Source of the DNA: Streptomyces flavidovirens DSM 40150
GTDB taxonomy: Bacteria; Actinomycetota; Actinomycetes; Streptomycetales; Streptomycetaceae
Assembly (NCBI RefSeq): GCF_000429085.1
Contig: NZ_AUBE01000002.1
Location: 102,824 to 166,823, forward strand
Direction: 5' to 3'
Length of the DNA: 64,000 nt
Below the pieces are notes generated by a model. The model saw nothing but the letters and a program-made list of their open reading frames with translations. It did no database searches and was not told where the DNA came from. A program made the position numbers and the translations under genes. Positions 8,131 through 15,790 of the stretch are shown piece by piece. Each line of letters begins with the position of its first letter. Position 1 is the first letter of the stretch.

Positions 8131-8690
8131 TCCCCGTCCACTCCGCCGCCCTCGGCCTGCGCTGTTTCGTGTACGCCCGTACGCCCGGCCCCGGCCCGGA
8201 CGGCCGGCAGCCCTGGCTCCTCGGCGTCCTGCCCGGCGGCGGCCTCGAACTGCCCAGCGAGCGCCTGGCCGGGGACGCCGCCCCGGCCGACGCGGCCCTG
8301 CGCGCCGTGGCCCGGCTCACCGGCCGGGCCCCTCGCCTGGTCGTCCCGCCGGTGCCGCCGCTGGGGCAGCCGGGCGCGGCCGAGCCGCTGTTCCCGCCGC
8401 CGTGGTGGATCCGGGCGCCGCACAGCGGCCCCTACGAGACCGAGTACGAGTACGTGATGACCCTGCCCGGCGCCCCGCCGGCCGGCCTGGCCTGGAAGGA
8501 ACTGGCCGCCGCCCGGGCCCGGGCACACGCCGAGGACGACGAGAACCTGCACCTCGCGACGGCGCTCGGCACGGTCCTGGAGCCGCTACTCGAAGGAAAG
8601 ATCACCCCGAGTGTGATTCGTGCGATGACCCTCGGACACAGCCGCCGGGGCGTGGGCCGCCCCAGGAGCAGCGCCGCCGCGCCGTGGTGA
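8127..8690 (+). CDS. Nudix-like protein with degenerate Nudix box
   Basis: 187 residues. LLGVLPGGGLELPSER followed by ADAALRAVARLTGRAP occupies the place of a Nudix box (GX5EX7REUXEEXGU), but the REUXEE glutamates that bind catalytic metal are largely replaced (ALRAVARLTG). A hydrolase activity is therefore doubtful and a binding or regulatory role is possible. GTG start at 8127 overlaps the upstream stop (GTGA). Its last ~105 bases overlap, tail to tail, the end of the opposing LuxR gene; the residues coded there (Arg/Pro/Ala-rich) look unstructured. Identification is tentative. Confidence 0.55.
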   Translation: MIPVHSAALGLRCFVYARTPGPGPDGRQPWLLGVLPGGGLELPSERLAGDAAPADAALRAVARLTGRAPRLVVPPVPPLGQPGAAEPLFPPPWWIRAPHSGPYETEYEYVMTLPGAPPAGLAWKELAAARARAHAEDDENLHLATALGTVLEPLLEGKITPSVIRAMTLGHSRRGVGRPRSSAAAPW

Positions 8691-9728
8691 GCCGCCCGTC
8701 GTGACCGCGCCCGGCTCCACGAGCGGGGCGCCTCCCCTGTCCAGACCGATCAGATAGCCGGTCTGGAAGCGGCTCTTCGCGTCGAGTGAGCGCATGATCT
8801 CGGCCACGTGACGCTGCACGGTCCGCACCGACATGCCCAGCCGGCGTGAGATGACCTTGTCGTCGAGACCCTCGGTCAGCAGCCGGACGATCGACTGACG
8901 CAGATCGTCGGAGACCTGCTTGGCCCACTCGCGGTCGAAGCCCACCGGGAAGGGTTCGGCTGCCCGCCAGGCGGTCTCGAAGGACGACACCATGAACGCC
9001 ACCAGGTTGGGCTCGTACACGACGACAGCGTGCGCGGAGTCGCCCTGCACGCTGACCACGGCCGCTTTGCGGTCGTAGATCAGCATCCGGTCGGGCCCGT
9101 CCGCCAGGGTCCGCACCTCGGCCCCGCGCTCCATCATCCACTCGGCGAACTCCACCGTGTGCTGGCTGTAGCGGGCCGGGTGCTGATAGATCGAACGGCT
9201 GCTGACTCCGCGGTCCAGCAGCCGCCCCATGCTGCCACGCGCCTTGAGCAGCGCCTCCGGGTCCCTGGCGCCGCCGGGCTGCACATGGAGCGCCTCGGTC
9301 CGGCAGTTGTCCGTGAGCTGGTCGATCAGCCGCCGTACGTCGGCCAGATCGGTCAGCAGTTCCACTTCCCTGGACTGCTGGCGCTGCCGGCCGTTCTGGT
9401 AGCAGGGGCCCAACGCGGACAGGGCCGTCCGTATGCGCTCCACGCTCTCGGACTGCTGGCGGATCTGGCGCTCCATCGGCCACAGCAACTGCCCGGCCGC
9501 GAACTGCGGCGAGACCACGGTGAGCCGGTCCGGGTGGTCGGCGTCCCGCCGCAGCAGCCGCAGGCCCTCCAGCCGCGCGACGGCCGAGGACAGCTCCGTC
9601 TCGTCCAGGCCGAGCGCGCAGCGGGCCTCCTCCGGGGTGAACGACAGCACTCCGGCCGCGTACTCATAGAGCCTCAGGCCGTCGCTGGTCAGCTCCGCGG
9701 CCGGCGCTCCCTCCTCGAACGTCTCCAT
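8586..9728 (-). CDS. LuxR-type regulator with TrmB-like N-terminal architecture
   Basis: 380 residues from the ATG at 9728, which is preceded on its strand by GAGGGGGG; the frame is open further upstream without a better start. It has an N-terminal winged-helix-like segment (LRLYEYAAG...ETELSSAVARLEGLRLLRR), a central ligand- or PLD-like region (GVSSRSIYQHPARY...MLIYDRKAAV), and a C-terminal LuxR HTH (GLDDKVISRRLGMSVRTVQRHVAEIM, about residues 290-320). A ~45-residue tail lies antisense to the upstream operon's last gene. No receiver domain is present. Position between the kynurenine operon and the divergent DNGWS peptide gene makes it the likely local regulator of one or both. It shares its architecture with the regulator at 61510-62511. 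Confidence 0.85.
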   Translation of the reverse strand: METFEEGAPAAELTSDGLRLYEYAAGVLSFTPEEARCALGLDETELSSAVARLEGLRLLRRDADHPDRLTVVSPQFAAGQLLWPMERQIRQQSESVERIRTALSALGPCYQNGRQRQQSREVELLTDLADVRRLIDQLTDNCRTEALHVQPGGARDPEALLKARGSMGRLLDRGVSSRSIYQHPARYSQHTVEFAEWMMERGAEVRTLADGPDRMLIYDRKAAVVSVQGDSAHAVVVYEPNLVAFMVSSFETAWRAAEPFPVGFDREWAKQVSDDLRQSIVRLLTEGLDDKVISRRLGMSVRTVQRHVAEIMRSLDAKSRFQTGYLIGLDRGGAPLVEPGAVTTGGSPRRGGAAPGAAHAPAAVSEGHRTNHTRGDLSFE

Positions 9729-9918
9729 CGCGTTCCCCCCTCGTGTTTGCGACAGGCGTGAATACAGCGGGTCAGATGCTCTGCCGGGCTGCCCGCGATG
9801 ACGGCAAGCTGACGGCGTCGAAGGCAACCGGGACCCGGCCGGATCGGAATCTGCCGCTCAACGACGCACAGCGACGCTCTGTCCGCACCTTCAGGCTTCT
9901 CACTAAAGGACACTCCAC

Positions 9919-10125
9919 ATGCAGTCGTTCACTGCTCGAATCGCCCTGATTGTCTCTGGTTTCGCCACGGCACTGGCGCTCATTATCGGCCACTCTGCCG
10001 TGGAGTCCACCCCCGGCCGGACTGTTGCCGACAACGGCTGGTCCACCACCGACCCGGCGGTCAAGCTCGACAACGGCTGGTCCGCCCCCGGCCCGGCGGT
10101 CATGCTCGACAACGGCTGGTCCTAG
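9919..10125 (+). CDS. Exported-type small peptide with three C-terminal DNGWS repeats
   Basis: 68 residues. The ATG at 9919 has an AAAGGA ribosome site eight bases upstream. Residues 1-25 look like a signal sequence or single membrane segment (MQSFTARIALIVSGFATALA then LIIGHSA). The rest is a 33-residue tail in which DNGWS occurs three times, separated by TTDPAVKL and APGPAVML, giving an exact 13-residue period, and the protein ends on the last DNGWS. I do not recognise the family. The layout (export signal plus repeated short unit reaching the stop codon) suits a precursor cut into small peptides, such as a secreted signal or a modified peptide. No dedicated peptide-modifying enzyme or protease is visible nearby. 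It is divergent from the LuxR regulator 190 bases away. Confidence 0.75.
   Translation: MQSFTARIALIVSGFATALALIIGHSAVESTPGRTVADNGWSTTDPAVKLDNGWSAPGPAVMLDNGWS
10030..10122 (+). repeat. Three identical 15-bp DNGWS-coding units at 39-bp period
   Basis: The 15-mer GACAACGGCTGGTCC is repeated without change at 10030-10044, 10069-10083 and 10108-10122. The spacers share CCGGCGGTCAxGCTC but differ elsewhere. The stop codon follows the third unit directly. Confidence 0.95.
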
Positions 10126-10207
10126 ACCAGTCGTCTCGAACGGAACATCAGCGGTCGCGGCGATCAGGGATCAGAGAGTCAGAGATCAGGGATCGTGTGA
10201 CTGGCCC

Positions 10208-10230
10208 GCCCGTCCGAAGCCCGGACGGGC
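10208..10230. terminator. Hairpin between the DNGWS peptide gene and bldA
   Basis: Perfect 9-bp stem GCCCGTCCG / CGGACGGGC with a 5-base loop. It lies past the stop of the peptide gene (plus strand) and past the 3' end of the tRNA gene (minus strand), so it could end either or both convergent transcripts. There is no T-run, as is usual in this group. Confidence 0.6.
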
Positions 10231-10286
10231 CGTGGCCCTTTCCGACGGCATCCGGCTCCGGTGCCCGAGTCGGGCCCTACGACGGC

Positions 10287-10371
10287 TGGTGCCCGGAGCC
10301 GGACTTGAACCGGCACGCCCGTGAGGGCAGCGAGGTTTAAGCTCGCCGTGTCTGCATTCCACCATCCGGGC
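10287..10371 (-). tRNA. bldA: tRNA-Leu (anticodon UAA), bldA type
   Basis: 85 bases including an encoded CCA. The acceptor stem pairs GCCCGGA (5') with TCCGGGC (3'). The anticodon stem-loop reads GAGCTTAAACCTC, so the anticodon is TAA, which reads the rare leucine codon UUA. A long variable arm (class II) precedes the T-loop GGTTCAAGTCC. In Streptomyces this tRNA is the developmental switch bldA: TTA-containing genes, mostly for antibiotics, development and mobile elements, depend on it. The one in-frame TTA codon I noticed among the genes of this window is the third codon of the recombinase at 39900. Confidence 0.97.
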
Positions 10372-10761
10372 AAGGTGCGCGGCTCCACAATTCGCGGGTC
10401 AGAGCCTATCCGGACGCTTCCCCCGAACAGCGGAACACCCGGTCGATGTTGTCTTATTTTATGGGCGCCTGAGGGTGTGTCAGCGCAGGCAATGCGCTGT
10501 CGGCACATGCCGGAGGCGGTGTACGGGCACAAAGGGCCGCCTGCGGGAAAGGCGCAAACTCGACTGCGCGCACCTCGCCCGGGCTCAGGGACGGCCCCCG
10601 GCACGGCGTCAGGGACGACGTCATACCAAAGGAGGACGGGCGTGCCCGGCGATGCGACTCAAGAGGGCCACCCGAACGGGCACGAGGGCTGATCCGCGGG
10701 CGCCGGACGGACGGGACGATGAAGGGGTCCCTTCAAACGTCCCAAACAGGAGCGCCATCTC
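10372..10761. other. 390-bp intergenic region between bldA and the ABC operon
   Basis: Divergent space that should hold the bldA promoter (leftward) and the ABC-operon promoter (rightward). It contains an unusually AT-rich patch (TTATTTTAT, about 10453-10461) and, near its right end, a strong AAAGGAGGA ribosome site at 10628-10636 leading the short ORF listed separately. I could not assign -10/-35 boxes with confidence. Confidence 0.5.
10642..10692 (+). CDS. Possible 16-residue leader ORF upstream of the ABC operon
   Basis: GTG at 10642 lies five bases after GGAGGA (10631-10636), a near-perfect ribosome site. The frame codes MPGDATQEGHPNGHEG and stops at 10690-10692, 69 bases before the ABC ATPase start. 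A second frame (ATG 10652 to the stop at 10763-10765, 37 codons) overlaps the ATPase GTG but is poorly spaced from the ribosome site. Either could be an attenuation or coupling leader. A chance ORF cannot be excluded. Confidence 0.35.
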   Translation: MPGDATQEGHPNGHEG

Positions 10762-11538
10762 GTGACCACCACCCCCACCGCCACCGCCCACCGCACCACC
10801 GCGGTGGCCGCACGCGCCACGGAACTCTCAAAGGTTTACGGGCAGGGCGAGACCCAGGTGGTCGCCCTGGACCGGGTCACCGTGGACTTCCGTCAGGGTG
10901 AGTTCACCGCGATCATGGGCCCGTCCGGCTCCGGAAAGTCGACGCTGATGCACTGCGTCGCGGGTCTCGACTCCTTCAGCTCCGGCTCCGTACGGATCGG
11001 CGAGACCGAGCTGGGCACCCTCAAGGACAAGCAGCTCACGCAGTTGCGGCGGGACAAGATCGGCTTCATCTTCCAGGCGTTCAACCTGCTGCCGACGCTC
11101 ACCGCCGCCGAGAACATCACGCTGCCGATGGACATCGCGGGCCGCAAGCCCGACAAGGAGTGGCTGAACACGGTCATCGAGATGGTGGGCCTGTCCGGGC
11201 GCCTCAAGCACCGCCCGACGGAGCTCTCCGGTGGCCAACAGCAGCGCGTCGCGGTGGCCCGCGCGCTGGCCAGCCGTCCCGAGATCATGTTCGGCGACGA
11301 GCCCACCGGAAACCTGGACTCGCGCTCCGGCGCCGAGGTGCTGGGCTTCCTGCGCAATTCCGTGCGCGAGCTGGGCCAGACCGTCGTCATGGTCACCCAC
11401 GACCCGGTGGCCGCCTCCTACGCGGACCGCGTGATCTTCCTGGCCGACGGCCGGATCGTCGACGAGATGCTGCACCCGACCGCGGACGGCGTCCTCGACC
11501 GGATGAAGGAGTTCGACTCCAAGGGCCGCACCAGCTGA
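10762..11538 (+). CDS. MacB/LolD-type ABC transporter ATPase
   Basis: 258 residues, ATPase of a FtsX/MacB-family ABC system acting at the membrane. Walker A GPSGSGKST is near residue 53, signature LSGGQQQRVAVARA near 154, Walker B MFGDEPTGNLD near 175, and the H-loop THD near 212. GTG start at 10762 follows AGGAG at ten bases. The two-FtsX-domain permease follows 63 bases downstream. Such pairs export lipids, peptides or lipoproteins, or drive cell-envelope signalling rather than classical uptake; the cargo is unknown. It is a close paralogue of the ATPase at 56464-57252. Confidence 0.93.
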   Translation: MTTTPTATAHRTTAVAARATELSKVYGQGETQVVALDRVTVDFRQGEFTAIMGPSGSGKSTLMHCVAGLDSFSSGSVRIGETELGTLKDKQLTQLRRDKIGFIFQAFNLLPTLTAAENITLPMDIAGRKPDKEWLNTVIEMVGLSGRLKHRPTELSGGQQQRVAVARALASRPEIMFGDEPTGNLDSRSGAEVLGFLRNSVRELGQTVVMVTHDPVAASYADRVIFLADGRIVDEMLHPTADGVLDRMKEFDSKGRTS

Positions 11539-11601
11539 CCCGCACGAGTCCGTACGCGCTCGCTTCCCTCCGGCCGCCCCCACCCCAGGACTGACAGAAA
11601 C

Positions 11602-14151
11602 ATGTTCCGTACCGCCCTGCGCAATGTGCTCGCGCACAAGGCCAGGCTGCTGATGACCGTGCTCGCCGTAATGCTCGGCGTGGCCTTCGTCTCCGGCACC
11701 CTGGTCTTCTCCGACACCGTCGGCAACGCCTTCAAGAACAAGTCCGCGAAGAGCTTCGACCATGTGTCGGTCGCCATTCAGCCCGACCACTCCCGCCCGT
11801 CCGACTCCTCCGGCAGCGCCCAGGACGCCAAGAAGAAGCCCGTCCTCACCGACGCCCTGCTGAAGAAGGTCCAGGACCTCCCCGGCGCCGCGTCCGTGAT
11901 CGGTGACGTCTCCGGCTTCACGGCGCTCGCCGACAAGAACGGCAAGCTCGTCGGCCAGGACTGGGGCACCACCGGCGCCAACCACTTCCCCGGCCCGGAC
12001 GGCAAGGACGTCCGCTACGACTTCACCGAGGGGTCGGCCCCGAAGCGGGCCGGTGAGATCGCGCTGGACAGCCGCACCGCCGAGCGCACCGGCTACAAGG
12101 TCGGCGAGTCCGCCCGGCTGTCCACCGACGGCCGCGTGACCCAGCAGACGATCAGCGGCATCTTCGACACCTCCAACGGCAGTGTGGTGGCCGGCGGCAG
12201 CCTGGTGCTGTTCGACAACGCGACCGCGGCCAAGGCGCTCGGCAAGACCGAGTACGACGAGATCGACGTCAAGGCCGCCGCGGGCACCTCCCAGCAGGCG
12301 CTCAGGAGCGCGGTCGAGAAGATCCTGCCCAAGGACACCGTGGCCGTCACCGGCGACTCCCTGGCCGCCGACCAGGACGCGATGATCACCCAGCAGACCA
12401 GCACGATGAGCCAGGTCCTGCTGTACTTCGCGGGCATCTCGCTCTTCGTCGGCATCTTCATCATCGCCAACACCTTCACCATGCTGGTGGCCCAGCGCAC
12501 CAAGGAACTGGCGCTGCTGCGCGCCATCGGCGCCTCGCGCCGCCAGGTGACCCGGTCCGTACTGATCGAGGCGCTGCTCGTCGGCCTGATCGCCGCGGTG
12601 GCCGGCTTCGTGCTGGGCATCGGTATCGCCATCGGTCTGCGCTCGGCGATCAACGGCCTCGGCGGCTCGCTGCCGGACGGCCCGCTCGTCATCGCCCCCA
12701 TGACCGGGTTCGTCGCGCTGATCATCGGCGTGGTCGTGACCATGCTCGCCGCGTGGCTGCCCGGCCGCAGGGCCGCGAAGATCCCGCCGGTCGCCGCGAT
12801 GAACAGCGTGCACGCCTCCCCGACCGTGCGCGGCCTGGTCGTGCGCAACACCATCGGCTCGGTCGTCGCAGCGCTCGGAGCGGGCTCCCTCTTCATGGGC
12901 GTGGCCACCGGCGGCTCGGACGGCATGCCGTTCATGGCGCTGGGCGCCGCGCTGATCCTCATCGGCGCCATCGTGCTCACGCCGCTGCTGTCCCGCCCGT
13001 TCATCGCCGCCGTGACGCCGCTGCTGAAGCCGTTCGGTGTCACGGGCAAGCTGGCCCGGCAGAACTCGCTGCGCAACCCGCGGCGCACCGCCTCCACCGC
13101 CTCCGCGCTGATGATCGGCCTCACCCTCATCACCTCGATGACGGTCGTCGCGCTGTCCATGCAGAACGCCATCAACAAGATGGCCACGGCCTCCCTGAAG
13201 GCCGACTACACCGTCTCGATGGCGAACTACCAGCCGCTTTCCCCGGCTGTGCACAAGAAGCTCGCCGCGCTGCCCGAGGTGGCCGCGAGCAGCCCGATGC
13301 GCACCGCGTACGGCGAGATCGGCGGCGTCTTCAGCAGCGTCAACGGTGTCGACGGGAAGCGCGTCGGCGACCTGCTGAGCCTCGATTTCACCAGTGGCTC
13401 GCTCGACGGCCTGACCGGCAACACCACGGTCGTGGACACGACGACCGCCGAAAAGGAGGGTCTGAAGCGGGGCGACACCGCCTCGGTGAAGTTCGACGAC
13501 GGCAAGTCCGTCCGGCTGAAGATCATCGGCATCTACGAGCCGAACGAGATGATCAACGGCCTCTTCACGCCGACCGCCGTGGTCGACCCGCATCTGGAGA
13601 AGATCACCGACCAGCAGGTTCTGGTGAAGATGAAGGGCGGCACGTCCGACCGGGCCGAGGCCTCCATCGTCAAGGCCCTCGGTGACAACCCCGCCATCAA
13701 GATCCAGGACAAGCAGGCGATCAGCGACGAGGTCGGCGGCGCGATCAACCTGATGCTGAACATGCTGTACGGACTGCTGGGCATGGCCGTCCTGATCGCG
13801 GTGCTCGGTGTCGTCAACACCCTCGCCATGTCGGTCTTCGAGCGCAAGCACGAGATCGGGATGCTGCGGGCCATCGGCCTCGACCGCTCGAAGGTCAAGC
13901 AGATGGTGCGGCTTGAGTCGGTCGTCATCTCGCTGTTCGGCGCGGTGCTCGGCGTAGGCCTGGGGATCTTCCTCGGCTGGGCCGCGGGCAGCGGCATCGC
14001 CGACTCGGTGAAGACGTACTCGATGCAGATCCCGGCCGGCCGGATCGCGGTCTTCATGGTGGCCGCCGCGCTGGTGGGCGTGCTCGCCGCGATGTGGCCC
14101 GCGCGCAGCGCGGCCAGGCTGAACCCGCTGGCGGCGATCAAGGCCGAGTAG
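11602..14151 (+). CDS. FtsX/MacB-family ABC permease
   Basis: 849 residues. The N-terminal transmembrane segment (LLMTVLAVMLGVAFVSGTLVFS) is followed by a large extracytoplasmic MacB-PCD-like domain (about 40-265), three membrane helices of the first FtsX domain with the LALLRAIGASRRQV coupling motif, and a central pair of helices. A second periplasmic domain (about 530-715) and a second FtsX domain with HEIGMLRAIGLDRSKV follow. This duplicated layout means one polypeptide may form a full permease. It partners the ATPase just upstream and parallels the permease at 53882-56467. Confidence 0.93.
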   Translation: MFRTALRNVLAHKARLLMTVLAVMLGVAFVSGTLVFSDTVGNAFKNKSAKSFDHVSVAIQPDHSRPSDSSGSAQDAKKKPVLTDALLKKVQDLPGAASVIGDVSGFTALADKNGKLVGQDWGTTGANHFPGPDGKDVRYDFTEGSAPKRAGEIALDSRTAERTGYKVGESARLSTDGRVTQQTISGIFDTSNGSVVAGGSLVLFDNATAAKALGKTEYDEIDVKAAAGTSQQALRSAVEKILPKDTVAVTGDSLAADQDAMITQQTSTMSQVLLYFAGISLFVGIFIIANTFTMLVAQRTKELALLRAIGASRRQVTRSVLIEALLVGLIAAVAGFVLGIGIAIGLRSAINGLGGSLPDGPLVIAPMTGFVALIIGVVVTMLAAWLPGRRAAKIPPVAAMNSVHASPTVRGLVVRNTIGSVVAALGAGSLFMGVATGGSDGMPFMALGAALILIGAIVLTPLLSRPFIAAVTPLLKPFGVTGKLARQNSLRNPRRTASTASALMIGLTLITSMTVVALSMQNAINKMATASLKADYTVSMANYQPLSPAVHKKLAALPEVAASSPMRTAYGEIGGVFSSVNGVDGKRVGDLLSLDFTSGSLDGLTGNTTVVDTTTAEKEGLKRGDTASVKFDDGKSVRLKIIGIYEPNEMINGLFTPTAVVDPHLEKITDQQVLVKMKGGTSDRAEASIVKALGDNPAIKIQDKQAISDEVGGAINLMLNMLYGLLGMAVLIAVLGVVNTLAMSVFERKHEIGMLRAIGLDRSKVKQMVRLESVVISLFGAVLGVGLGIFLGWAAGSGIADSVKTYSMQIPAGRIAVFMVAAALVGVLAAMWPARSAARLNPLAAIKAE

Positions 14152-14176
14152 CGGCCTGGGCGGTACGCGCGGAAGT

Positions 14177-14205
14177 GGGCCGGTCCCCGTCACGGGGGCC
14201 GGCCC
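14177..14205. terminator. Hairpin after the ABC operon, convergent with cfa
   Basis: GGGCCGGTCCCCG / CGGGGGCCGGCCC, a 13-bp stem with one T-G wobble and a 3-base loop, followed by TTT on the plus strand. It lies between two converging genes and may serve both. Confidence 0.75.
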
Positions 14206-14218
14206 TTTGCCGTGCGCG

Positions 14219-15529
14219 TTATCGGGGGGTCGGATTCCAGGTCCGGGCGCGCAGCGGCATCCCTGACGCACCGCCCTCCCCCGGCCGTACGGCGAGGACC
14301 TGGTTGACGCCGATCTTGTTGTGCTCGAAGGAGAGCGCGGAGGCCGCCATGTAGAGCTGCCAGACGCGGGCCCGTCCCCGCGAGGTCGCCCGTACGGCCT
14401 GTGGCCAGTTGGCCTCCAGGTTGGCGACCCACTGGCGCAGCGTCAGGGCGTAGTGCTCACGGATCGACTCGACGTCGCGGACCTCGAAGCCCGCTTCCTC
14501 CAGCGTCCCCACGGTCCGGCCGAGCGGAGCCAGCTCGCCGTCCGGGAAGACGTACGCGTCGATGAACTCGTCGACGTGGTAGGCCTCTTCGTTGGGCTCG
14601 GGACGCCGCGCGATCTGGTGGTTGAGCAGCCGTCCGCCGGGCTTGAGCAGGGCGAACAGGTCGTCGGCGTACTCCCGGTACTGGACCGAGCCGACATGCT
14701 CGGCCATCCCGATCGAGGAGATGGCGTCGTACGGACCGTCCCTGACGTCCCGGTAGTCCTGCACCCGGATCTCGACGCGGTCGGTCAGGCCCTCGTCGGC
14801 GATGCGCTTGCGGGCGTACGCCGCCTGCTCGGCGGAGAGGGTGACGCCGGTGACGCGGGCGCCGTACTCGCGCGCCGCGTGCATCGCCATCGAGCCCCAG
14901 CCGCACCCCACGTCCAGCAGCCGCGTCCCTTCCCTGAGCGCCAGCTTGCGGCTGATCAGTTCGAGCTTGGCGTGCTGGGCCTCTTCGAGGGTCAGCCCCT
15001 CGGCCGAATCGTCGAAGTACGCGCAGGAGTAGACCATCGAGGGGCCGAGCACGAGTGCGTAGAAGTCGTTGCCGACGTCGTAGTGGTGGCTGATCGCCTC
15101 CTTGTCGCGGCGCTTGGTGTGCAGCGGTCCGCTGCGGCGTCTGACTTCCTCGGGGGGCGGGGGCGGCGGCGGCCAGGGGCCCGCGATGGCGATCAGGCCG
15201 CGGGCGGCGGCGCGCAGGCGCGGGTCGCGCACGGGGTGGACGCGGGACTTGGTCTCGGCGCCGCGCTCCCAGAGCAGCCCGGCGAGGCGGTCGAGGAGCT
15301 CGTACAGATCGCCCTCCACGTCGAGCTCACCTGCCACCCACGCGCGGGCCAGGCCGAGTTCGCCGGGCTTCCACAGCAGGCGGCGCAGCGCGCGGCGGCT
15401 TCGGACGACGAGGAGCGGGGCATCGGAAGGGCCGGATTCGCTTCCGTCCCAGGCGCGGATACGGACAGGTAGTTCAGACCCGAGGAGCTCCTCGGCAAGC
15501 GTGGTCAGCCGCAGGGCGGCGTCGGCCAT
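14219..15529 (-). CDS. Cyclopropane-fatty-acyl-phospholipid synthase family methyltransferase
   Basis: 436 residues, cytoplasmic or peripheral-membrane SAM-dependent enzyme that adds a methylene to unsaturated phospholipid acyl chains, or a related lipid methylation. Residues 1-110 form the family's N-terminal lipid-binding region. HHYDVGNDFYALVLGPSMVYSCAYF and SAM motif I LDVGCGWGSMAMHA (near 205) are classical, and EHVG and HQIARR follow. ATG 15529 has GGAGGT seven bases upstream. A proline run (PPPPPPP) near residue 125 is unusual and linker-like. It lies downstream of ndh in the same direction, but a strong hairpin between them suggests a separate transcript. Confidence 0.9.
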   Translation of the reverse strand: MADAALRLTTLAEELLGSELPVRIRAWDGSESGPSDAPLLVVRSRRALRRLLWKPGELGLARAWVAGELDVEGDLYELLDRLAGLLWERGAETKSRVHPVRDPRLRAAARGLIAIAGPWPPPPPPPEEVRRRSGPLHTKRRDKEAISHHYDVGNDFYALVLGPSMVYSCAYFDDSAEGLTLEEAQHAKLELISRKLALREGTRLLDVGCGWGSMAMHAAREYGARVTGVTLSAEQAAYARKRIADEGLTDRVEIRVQDYRDVRDGPYDAISSIGMAEHVGSVQYREYADDLFALLKPGGRLLNHQIARRPEPNEEAYHVDEFIDAYVFPDGELAPLGRTVGTLEEAGFEVRDVESIREHYALTLRQWVANLEANWPQAVRATSRGRARVWQLYMAASALSFEHNKIGVNQVLAVRPGEGGASGMPLRARTWNPTPR

Positions 15530-15671
15530 GGTGCACACCTCCGTGACAAGTGTTGCCCGGATTACTGAGCGTTCACCCCAGATAACACCGGCGGACACCG
15601 CGGAGCATCCCGTTGCCGGGTAAGAGATCAGCAAAGTGAATGGCACCTGCATGCACTGCGCCCCGGAGACG

Positions 15672-15715
15672 CCGAAGGGGCCGCCCGCACCACGGATGGC
15701 GGGCGGCCCCTTCGG
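15672..15715. terminator. Strong 17-bp hairpin downstream of ndh
   Basis: Perfect stem CCGAAGGGGCCGCCCGC / GCGGGCGGCCCCTTCGG with a 10-base loop, in the 261-base space between the ndh stop and the cfa start. Immediately to its right (15721-15755) is a CTTGCTG/CTTACTG-like imperfect tandem repeat of unknown role. Confidence 0.85.
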
Positions 15716-15790
15716 GCTGCGCTTACTGCTTACTTGCTGCTTGCTTGCTGCTTTTACCGCTGGTGGAGCGTCAGGGCTGCCGGACGGCCG

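Noticed and set aside
2..10125. Classical RiPP cluster (lanthipeptide, lasso, radical-SAM) around the DNGWS peptide
   Set aside because: No LanM/LanC, YcaO, radical SAM, RRE-type or dedicated peptidase gene is visible; only the precursor-like peptide itself. Left as an open hypothesis pending sequence beyond the window.
10287..10371. bldA as the attachment site of an island containing the kynurenine operon
   Set aside because: I see no second copy of the tRNA 3' end and no integrase beside it; the far end of any island would be outside the window.
15721..15755. CTTACTG/CTTGCTG repeat tract, considered as a CRISPR-like or iteron array
   Set aside because: Units are 4-8 bases, imperfect and only about 35 bases in total; no spacers or associated genes.
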